A stretch of DNA of 64,000 bases, from contig JAVFKF010000021.1 of NCBI GenBank assembly GCA_036926295.1, positions 4,400,111-4,464,110 of the forward strand. Reading direction: 5' to 3'. Source of the DNA: Pachydiplax longipennis. Lineage: Eukaryota > Arthropoda > Insecta > Odonata > Libellulidae. Made by a program: the position numbers and the translations under genes. Under the pieces are notes generated by a model. That model was not told the DNA's origin. It worked only from the letters and a program-made list of their open reading frames with translations, and did no database searches. Shown here piece after piece: positions 52,422 to 60,082 of the stretch (its first letter is position 1; every line of letters starts with the position of its first letter).

Positions 52422-53407
52422 TTAGTGTAACCGTTTCCGAAAAGTTTCAATTATTTCGAAAAATTTCACTTTTTTTGACGTGAAAACTTTTTGATATCTA
52501 TGATTGTTCGTATTTCCATTGAATTCAGAACGCTTCGCAAAAAAATCGCACGTTATTTCGAAATATAACGAAGAAATCGAGGTTTCGGCAGCCAGCTTTT
52601 CCACAATTTATGATACATTTGGAAAAAATGGACGTTTTTTGAGCGGATTTTTTCTCAGCATTTTAGATATACCATAAATCTATTAAATTATGAACGTTTT
52701 GCACAAAAGCGGTTAATAATTTCGAAAAATTACGAAAAATATGTGATTTTTAGAGTAACCGTTTCCGAAAAGTTTCAATTATCTCGAAAAATTTCACTTT
52801 TTTTGACGTGAAAACTTTTTGATATCTATGATTATTCGTATTTCCATTGAATTCAGAACGCTTCGCAAAAAAATCGCACGTTATTTCGAAATATAACGAA
52901 GAAATCGAGGTTTCGGCAGCCAGCTTTTCCACAATTTATGATACATTTGGAAAAAAAGGACGTTTTTTGAGCGGATTTTTTCTCAGCATTTAAGATATAC
53001 CATAAATCTATTAAATTATGAACGTTTTGCAACAAAAGCGGTTAATAATTTCGAAAAATTACGTAAAATATGTGATTTTTAGTGTAACCGTTTCCGAAAA
53101 TCTTCAAGTATCTCGAAAAATTTCACTTTTTTCGACGTGAAAACTTTTTGATATCTATGATTATTCGTATTTCCATTGAATTCAGAACGCTTCGCAAAAA
53201 AATCGCACGTTATTTCGAAATATAACGAAGAAATCGAGGTTTCGGTAGCAAGCTTTTCCACAATTTATGATACATTTGGAAAAAGTAGACGTTTTTTGAG
53301 CGGATTTTTTCTCAGAATTTAACATATACCATAAATCTATTAAATTATGAACGATTTGCAACAAAAGCGGTTAATAATTTCGAAAAATTACGAAAAATAT
53401 GTGATTT
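52422..53407 (+). repeat. Three-monomer block duplicated from 47157-48143
   Basis: Anchors 52422, 52750 and 53079 carry the same order and marks as 47157, 47486 and 47815. These are GATTGTTCG in the first, AGCATTTTAGATATACC near 47391 and 52657, and GTAGCAAGCTTTTCC in the third. Small copy-specific losses are TTTCGCAAATTACG near 52396 and TTGCACAAAAGC near 52699, each one base short. This block links the 2304-bp family to the inverted structure that follows. Confidence 0.8.
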
Positions 53408-54883
53408 TTAGTGTAACCGTTTCCGAAAAGTTTCAATTATCTCGAAAAATTTCACTTTTTTTGACGTGAAAACTTTTTGATATCTATGATTATTCGTATT
53501 TCCATTGAATTGAGAACGCTTCGCAAGAAAATCGCACGAAATTTCGAAATGTAACGAAAAAACTGTGGTTTCGGTAGCTAGCGTTTCCACATTTTATGAT
53601 ATATTTGGAAAAAAAAGACGTTTTTCGAGCGGATTTTTTCTCAGCATTTAAGATATACCATTAATCTATTAAATTATGAACGTTTTGCAACAAAAGCGGT
53701 TAATAATTTCGAAAAATTACGAAAAATATGTGATTTTTAGTGTAACCGTTTCCGAAAAGTTTCAATTATCTCGAAAAATTTCACTTTTTTTGACGTGAAA
53801 ACTTTTAGATATCTATGATTATTCGGATTTCCATTGAATTGAGAACGCTTCGCAAAAAAATCGCACGTTATTTCGAAATATAACGAAGAAATCGAGGTTT
53901 CGGCAGCCAGCTTTTCCACAATTTATGATATATTTGGAAAAAAAAGACGTTTTTTGAGCGGATTTTTTCTCAGCATTTAAGATGTACCATAAATCTATTA
54001 AATTATGAACGTCTTGCAACAAAAGCGGTTAATAATTTCGAAAAATTACGAAAAATATGTGATTTTTAGAGTAACCGTTTACGGTAAGTTTCAATTATCT
54101 CGAAAAATTTCACTTTTTTTGACGTGGAAACTTTTTGATATCTATCATTGTTCGTATTTCCATTGAATTCAGAACACTTCGCAAAAAAATCGCACGTAAT
54201 TTCGAAATATAACGAAGAAATTGTGGTTTCGGCAGCTAGCTTTTCCACAATTTATGATACATTTGGAAAAAAAGGACGTTTTTTGAGGGGATATTTTCTC
54301 AGCATTTAAGATGTACCATAAATCTATTAAATTATGAACGTTTTGCAACAAAAGCGGTTAATAATTTCGAAAAATTACGAAAAATATGTGATTTTTAGTT
54401 TAACCGTTTCCGAAAATTTTCAATTATCTCGAAAAATTTCACTTTTTTTGACGTGAAAACTTTTTGATATCTATGATTATTCGTATTTCCATTGAATTGA
54501 GAACGCTTCGCAAGAAAATCGCACGAAATTTCGAAATGTAACGAAAAAACTGTGGTTTCGGTAGCTAGCGTTTCCACATTTTATGATATATTTGGAAAAA
54601 AAAGACGTTTTTCGAGCGGATTGTTTCTCAGCATTTAAGATATACCATAAATCTATTAAATTATGAACGTTTTGCAACAAAAGCGGTTAATAATTTCGAA
54701 AAATTACGAAAAATATGTGATTTTTAGAGTAACCATTTCCGAAAAGTTTCAATTATCTCGAAAAATTTCACTTTTTTTGTCGTGAAAACTTTTTGATATC
54801 TATGATTATTCGTATTTCCATTGAATTCAGAACGCTTCGCAAAAAAATCGCACGTTATTTCGAAATATAACGAAGAAATCGAG
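53408..54883 (+). repeat. Left arm of the large inverted satellite repeat
   Basis: Going right, the arm has A (53408), B (53737), C (54066), a chimeric monomer (54395) and B (54724, partial in the arm). The same classes appear in reverse order and on the opposite strand at 54977-56781. Shared marks between arms include the inner TTTTTTTGTCGTGAAAAC with TAACCATTTCCG, the C monomer with GAACACTTCGC and GAGGGGATATTTTC, and the B monomer with AACGTCTTGCAAC. The outer half of this arm is offset by one monomer relative to the right arm. Confidence 0.9.
54395..54723 (+). repeat. Chimeric monomer (D-type start, A-type remainder)
   Basis: It starts as a D monomer (TTTAGTTTAACCG, CCGAAAATTTTCAATTATC). 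By GAATTGAGAACGCTTCGCAAG it has class A marks, continued by TAGCTAGCGTTTCC. At the matching place the right arm has two monomers, a D (55612 frame, about 55466-55794) and a B (about 55180-55465). A simple reading is that the left arm lost one monomer length through recombination, with class A sequence brought in from another monomer. It also has a private GATTGTTTCTCAGC near 54620, not seen in the right arm. Confidence 0.7.
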
Positions 54884-55236
54884 GTTTCGGCAGCCAGCTT
54901 TTCCACAATTTATGATACATTTGGAAAAAATGGACGTTTTTTGAGCGGATTTTTTCCCAGCATTTAAGATATTCATCTCGATTTCATCGTTATATTTCGA
55001 AATAACGTGCGATTTTTTTGCGAAGCGTTCTGAATTCAATGGAAATACGAATAATCATAGATATCAAAAAGTTTTCACGACAAAAAAAGTGAAATTTTTC
55101 GAGATAATTGAAACTTTTCGGAAATGGTTACTCTAAAAATCACATATTTTTCGTAATTTTTCGAAATTATTAACCGCTTTTGTTGCAAAACGTTCATAAT
55201 TTAATAGATTTATGGTATATCTTAAATGCTGAGAAA
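54624..55236. repeat. Near-perfect inverted repeat core (two 260-bp arms, 93-bp spacer)
   Basis: Positions 54624-54883 and 54977-55236 are reverse complements. Paired positions always sum to 109860 with no insertion or deletion, and I find one mismatch, in GAAGAAATCGAG (left) against GATGAAATCGAG (right arm read in reverse). The arms share the rare change TTTTTTTGTCGTGAAAAC, while most other monomers have TTTTTTTGACGTG. The spacer 54884-54976 is ordinary left-orientation satellite ending at AAGATATTC. Single strands of this region could fold into a long hairpin. The structure resembles a fold-back or break-and-copy product, which is inference. Confidence 0.93.
54884..54976 (+). other. Spacer and inversion breakpoint
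   Basis: The 93-bp spacer is a normal monomer segment (GTTTCGGCAGCCAGC, TTTGGAAAAAATGGACG, GGATTTTTTCCCAGC, TTTAAGATATTC). At about 54973-54977 it switches into reverse-orientation satellite starting CATCTCGATTTCATCG. The C triplet in TTTCCCAGC is a local change from TTTCTCAGC. No foreign sequence, transposon end or target-site duplication is visible at the switch. Confidence 0.85.
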
Positions 55237-56993
55237 AAATCCGCTCAAAAAACGTCCATTTTTTCCAAATGTATCATAAATTGTGGAAAAGCTGCCTGCC
55301 GAAACCTCGATTTCTTCGTTATATTTCGAAATAACGTGCGATTTTTTTGCGATGCGTTCTGAATTCAATGGAAATACGAATAATCATAGATATCAAAAAG
55401 TTTTCACGTCAAAAAAAGTGAAATTTTTCGAAATAATTGAAACTTTTCGGAAACGGTTACACTAAAAATCACATATTTTTCGTAATTTTTCGAAATTATT
55501 AACCGCTTTTGTTGCAAAACGTTCATAATTTAATAGATTTATGGTATATGTTAAATTCTGAGAAAAAATCCGCTCAAAAAACGTCCATTTTTTCCAAATG
55601 TATCATAAATTGTGGAAAAGCTAGCTACCGAAACCTCGATTTCTTCGTTATATTTCGAAATAACGTGCGATTTTTTTGCGAAGCGTTCTGAATTCAATGG
55701 AAATACGAATAATCATAGATATCAAAAAGTTTTCACGTCAAAAAAAGTGAAATTTTTCGAGATAATTGAAAATTTTCGGAAACGGTTAAACTAAAAATCA
55801 CATATTTTTCGTAATTTTTCGAAATTATTAACCGCTTTTGTTGCAAAACGTTCATAATTTAATAGATTTATGGTATATCTTAAATGCTGAGAAAATATCC
55901 CCTCAAAAAACGTCCTTTTTTTCCAAATGTATCATAAATTGTGGAAAAGCTAGCTGCCGAAACCACAATTTCTTCGTTATATTTCGAAATTACGTGCGAT
56001 TTTTTTGCGAAGTGTTCTGAATTCAATGGAAATACGAACAATGATAGATATCAAAAAGTTTCCACGTCAAAAAAAGTGAAATTTTTCGAGATAATTGAAA
56101 ATTTTCGGAAACGGTTACTCTAAAAATCACATATTTTTCGTAATTTTTCGAAATTATTAACCGCTTTTGTTGCAAGACGTTCATAATTTAATAGATTTAT
56201 GGTACATCTTAAATGCTGAGAAAAAATCCGCTCAAAAAACGTCTTTTTTTTCCAAATATATCATAAATTGTGGAAAAGCTGGCTGCCGAAACCTCGATTT
56301 CTTCGTTATATTTCGAAATAACGTGCGATTTTTTTGCGAAGCGTTCTCAATTCAATGGAAATCCGAATAATCATAGATATCTAAAAGTTTTCACGTCAAA
56401 AAAAGTGAAATTTTTCGAGATAATTGAAACTTTTCGGAAACGGTTACACTAAAAATCACATATTTTTCGTAATTTTTCGAAATTATTAACCGCTTTTGTT
56501 GCAAAACGTTCATAATTTAATAGATTAATGGTATATCTTAAATGCTGAGAAAAAATCCGCTCGAAAAACGTCTTTTTTTTCCAAATATATCATAAAATGT
56601 GGAAACGATAGCTACCGAAACCACAGTTTTTTCGTTACATTTCGAAATTTCGTGCGATTTTCTTGCGAAGCGTTCTCAATTCAATGGAAATACGAATAAT
56701 CATAGATATCAAAAAGTTTTCACGTCAAAAAAAGTGAAATTTTTCGAGATAATTGAAACTTTTCGGAAACGGTTACTCTAAAAATCACATATTTTTCGTA
56801 ATTTTTCGAAATTATTAACCGCTTTTGTTGCAAAACGTTCATAATTTAATAGATTTATGGTATATCTTAAATGCTGAGAAAAAATCCGCTCAAAAAACGT
56901 CCTTTTTTTCCAAATGAATCATAAATTGTGGAAAAGCTGGCTGCCGAAACCTCGATTTCTTCGTTATATTTCGAAATAACGTGCGATTTTTTT
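54977..56993 (-). repeat. Inverted satellite arm adjoining the telomere
   Basis: All repeat landmarks are present as reverse complements, for example CTAAAAATCAC, GAAGCGTTCTGAATTC and CCGCTTTTGTTGCAA. From left to right it holds a partial B, B, D, C, B, A, then a partial B monomer. The monomer sequence matches the left arm class by class, apart from one extra monomer. The A monomer near 56600 has GTGGAAACGATAGCTACCG where the left arm has GCTAGC. The last monomer, from about 56782, stops in mid-monomer at the A/T tract after GTGCGA, where telomere repeat begins. Confidence 0.93.
56782..56993 (-). repeat. Terminal truncated satellite monomer at the telomere junction
   Basis: This is the final class B-like monomer, in reverse orientation. 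It ends at GTGCGATTTTTTT, where a complete monomer would continue GCGAAGCGTTC. It has a private change, CCAAATGAATCATAAATTG near 56910, where other copies have CCAAATGTATC or CCAAATATATC. About 120 bp of the monomer is missing on the telomere side. Confidence 0.88.
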
Positions 56994-57000
56994 GGGTTGG
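56985..57000 (+). other. Satellite-telomere junction
   Basis: The sequence passes from GCGATTTTTTT to GGGTTGGG with no linker. The T-tract followed by G is common to both sides: the satellite would read TTTTTTTGCGAAG and the telomere repeat reads TTGGG. The exact joint is therefore ambiguous within TTG. Such short identity is what telomerase priming at a broken end, or capture by microhomology, would leave. That mechanism is inference. Confidence 0.9.
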
Positions 57001-57296
57001 GTTGGGTTGGGTTGGGTTGGGTTGGGTTGGGTTGGGTTGGGTTGGGTTGGGTTGGGTTGGGTTGGGTTGGGTTGGGTTGGGTTGGGTTGGGTTGGGTTGG
57101 GTTGGGTTGGGTTGGGTTGGGTTGGGTTGGGTTGGGTTGGGTTGGGTTGGGTTGGGTTGGGTTGGGTTGGGTTGGGTTGGGTTGGGTTGGGTTGGGTTGG
57201 GTTGGGTTGGGTTGGGTTGGGTTGGGTTGGGTTGGGTTGGGTTGGGTTGGGTTGGGTTGGGTTGGGTTGGGTTGGGTTGGGTTGGGTTGGGTTGGG

Positions 57297-58079
57297 TTGG
57301 TTGGGTTGGGTTGGGTTGGGTTGGGTTGGGTTGGGTTGGGTTGGGTTGGGTTGGGTTGGGTTGGGTTGGGTTGGGTTGGGTTGGTTGGGTTGGGTTGGGT
57401 TGGGTTGGGTTGGGTTGGGTTGGGTTGGGTTGGGTTGGGTTGGGTTGGGTTGGGTTGGGTTGGGTTGGGTTGGGTTGGGTTGGGTTGGGTTGGGTTGGGT
57501 TGGGTTGGGTTGGGTTGGGTTGGGTTGGGTTGGGTTGGGTTGGGTTGGGTTGGGTTGGGTTGGGTTGGGTTGGGTTGGGTTGGGTTGGGTTGGGTTGGGT
57601 TGGGTTGGGTTGGGTTGGGTTGGGTTGGGTTGGGTTGGGTTGGGTTGGGTTGGGTTGGGTTGGGTTGGGTTGGGTTGGGTTGGGTTGGGTTGGGTTGGGT
57701 TGGGTTGGGTTGGGTTGGGTTGGTTGGGTTGGGTTGGGTTGGGTTGGGTTGGGTTGGGTTGGTTGGGTTGGGTTGGGTTGGGTTGGGTTGGGTTGGGTTG
57801 GGTTGGTTGGGTTGGGTTGGGTTGGGTTGGGTTGGGTTGGGTTGGGTTGGGTTGGGTTGGGTTGGGTTGGGTTGGGTTGGGTTGGGTTGGGTTGGGTTGG
57901 GTTGGGTTGGGTTGGGTTGGGTTGGGTTGGGTTGGGTTGGGTTGGGTTGGGTTGGGTTGGGTTGGGTTGGGTTGGGTTGGGTTGGGTTGGGTTGGGTTGG
58001 GTTGGGTTGGGTTGGGTTGGGTTGGGTTGGGTTGGGTTGGGTTGGGTTGGTTGGGTTGGGTTGGGTTGGGTTGGGTTGG
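57297..58079 (+). repeat. Centromere-side telomere segment with clustered TTGG units
   Basis: Seven TTGG units fall within about 780 bp close to the satellite (near 57297, 57381, 57720, 57759, 57803, 58047 and 58076). The next 935 bp are perfect TTGGG. A higher variant density on the inner side fits older telomere DNA that has not been renewed by telomerase. The variants are all loss of one G from a G-run, so base-calling error in homopolymers is an alternative. Confidence 0.65.
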
Positions 58080-60036
58080 TTGGGTTGGGTTGGGTTGGGT
58101 TGGGTTGGGTTGGGTTGGGTTGGGTTGGGTTGGGTTGGGTTGGGTTGGGTTGGGTTGGGTTGGGTTGGGTTGGGTTGGGTTGGGTTGGGTTGGGTTGGGT
58201 TGGGTTGGGTTGGGTTGGGTTGGGTTGGGTTGGGTTGGGTTGGGTTGGGTTGGGTTGGGTTGGGTTGGGTTGGGTTGGGTTGGGTTGGGTTGGGTTGGGT
58301 TGGGTTGGGTTGGGTTGGGTTGGGTTGGGTTGGGTTGGGTTGGGTTGGGTTGGGTTGGGTTGGGTTGGGTTGGGTTGGGTTGGGTTGGGTTGGGTTGGGT
58401 TGGGTTGGGTTGGGTTGGGTTGGGTTGGGTTGGGTTGGGTTGGGTTGGGTTGGGTTGGGTTGGGTTGGGTTGGGTTGGGTTGGGTTGGGTTGGGTTGGGT
58501 TGGGTTGGGTTGGGTTGGGTTGGGTTGGGTTGGGTTGGGTTGGGTTGGGTTGGGTTGGGTTGGGTTGGGTTGGGTTGGGTTGGGTTGGGTTGGGTTGGGT
58601 TGGGTTGGGTTGGGTTGGGTTGGGTTGGGTTGGGTTGGGTTGGGTTGGGTTGGGTTGGGTTGGGTTGGGTTGGGTTGGGTTGGGTTGGGTTGGGTTGGGT
58701 TGGGTTGGGTTGGGTTGGGTTGGGTTGGGTTGGGTTGGGTTGGGTTGGGTTGGGTTGGGTTGGGTTGGGTTGGGTTGGGTTGGGTTGGGTTGGGTTGGGT
58801 TGGGTTGGGTTGGGTTGGGTTGGGTTGGGTTGGGTTGGGTTGGGTTGGGTTGGGTTGGGTTGGGTTGGGTTGGGTTGGGTTGGGTTGGGTTGGGTTGGGT
58901 TGGGTTGGGTTGGGTTGGGTTGGGTTGGGTTGGGTTGGGTTGGGTTGGGTTGGGTTGGGTTGGGTTGGGTTGGGTTGGGTTGGGTTGGGTTGGGTTGGGT
59001 TGGGTTGGGTTGGGTGGGTTGGGTTGGGTTGGGTTGGGTTGGGTTGGGTTGGGTTGGGTTGGGTTGGGTTGGGTTGGGTTGGGTTGGGTTGGGTTGGGTT
59101 GGGTTGGGTTGGGTTGGGTTGGGTTGGGTTGGGTTGGGTTGGGTTGGGTTGGGTTGGGTTGGGTTGGGTTGGGTTGGGTTGGGTTGGGTTGGGTTGGGTT
59201 GGGTTGGGTTGGGTTGGGTTGGGTTGGGTTGGGTTGGGTTGGGTTGGGTTGGGTTGGGTTGGGTTGGGTTGGGTTGGGTTGGGTTGGGTTGGGTTGGGTT
59301 TGGGTTGGGTTGGGTTGGGTTGGGTTGGGTTGGGTTGGGTTGGGTTGGGTTGGGTTGGGTTGGGTTGGGTTGGGTTGGGTTGGGTTGGGTTGGGTTGGGT
59401 TGGGTTGGGTTGGGTTGGGTTGGGTTGGGTTGGGTTGGGTTGGGTTGGGTTGGGTTGGGTTGGGTTGGGTTGGGTTGGGTTGGGTTGGGTTGGGTTGGGT
59501 TGGGTTGGGTTGGGTTGGGTTGGGTTGGGTTGGGTTGGGTTGGGTGGGTTGGGTTGGGTTGGGTTGGGTTGGGTTGGGTTGGGTTGGGTTGGGTTGGGTT
59601 GGGTTGGGTTGGGTTGGGTTGGGTTGGGTTGGGTTGGGTTGGGTTGGGTTGGGTTGGGTTGGGTTGGGTTGGGTTGGGTTGGGTTGGGTTGGGTTGGGTG
59701 GGTTGGGTTGGGTTGGGTTGGGTTGGGTTGGGTTGGGTTGGGTTGGGTTGGGTTGGGTTGGGTTGGGTTGGGTTGGGTTGGGTTGGGTTGGGTTGGGTTG
59801 GGTTGGGTTGGGTTGGGTTGGGTTGGGTTGGGTTGGGTTGGGTTGGGTTGGGTTGGGTTGGTTGGGTTGGGTTGGGTTGGGTTGGGTTGGGTTGGGTTGG
59901 GTTGGGTTGGGTTGGGTTGGGTTGGGTTGGGTTGGGTTGGGTTGGGTTGGGTTGGGTTGGGTTGGGTTGGGTTGGGTTGGGTTGGGTTGGGTTGGGTTGG
60001 GTTGGGTTGGGTTGGGTTGGGTTGGGTTGGGTTGGG

Positions 60037-60082
60037 TTGGTTGGTTGTTGGGTTGGGTTGGGTTGGGTTGGGGTTGGGTGGG
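60037..60082 (+). repeat. Cluster of degenerate telomere units
   Basis: In under 50 bp the pattern is broken by consecutive TTGG units, a TTG unit, a TTGGGG unit and a TGGG unit, with perfect repeat on both sides for over 150 bp left and about 1 kb right. Among the breaks in the array this is the only place where several types fall together. It may be a true mutated patch or a point where sequencing reads were joined. Confidence 0.8.

Larger units (their letters stand above)
1..54976 (+). repeat. Subtelomeric satellite array, ~329-bp monomer, reference orientation
   Basis: About 167 head-to-tail monomers of 327 to 330 bp fill the region without interruption. The anchor GTGATTTTTAG recurs at 209, 538, 867, 1196 and so on at nearly constant spacing. 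In order, a monomer holds TAACCGTTTCCGAAAA, TTTCAATTATCTCG, a T7 tract before GACGTG, GATATCTATGATTATTCG, GAATTCAGAACGCTTCGC or GAATTGAGAACGCTTCGC, an A-rich tract, TCGCACG, ATTTCGAAAT, a variable segment around GTTTCGG, TTTGG with an A-tract, GAGCGGATTTTTTCTCAGC, and an almost invariant end with TTGCAACAAAAGCGG. It is strongly AT-rich and dense in A/T tracts. Monomers sort into classes A to E by linked variants. Since 329 is not a multiple of three, no frame can stay open from monomer to monomer, which argues against coding. Being next to the telomere identifies it as subtelomeric. I do not recognise the family by name. Confidence 0.97.

Noticed and set aside
54960..54990. Transposon insertion as the cause of the orientation flip
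   Set aside because: No terminal inverted repeats, target-site duplication or foreign sequence is visible; both sides are satellite.
1..56993. Possible CENP-B box in the satellite
   Set aside because: The segment TTTCGAAAAATTACGAAAA has a TTCG and a later A at suitable spacing, but lacks the CGGG core, and the array lies beside a telomere.
1..56993. CRISPR array, because of regularly repeated sequence
   Set aside because: There are no unique spacers. The whole 329-bp unit repeats, and the context is a eukaryotic chromosome end.
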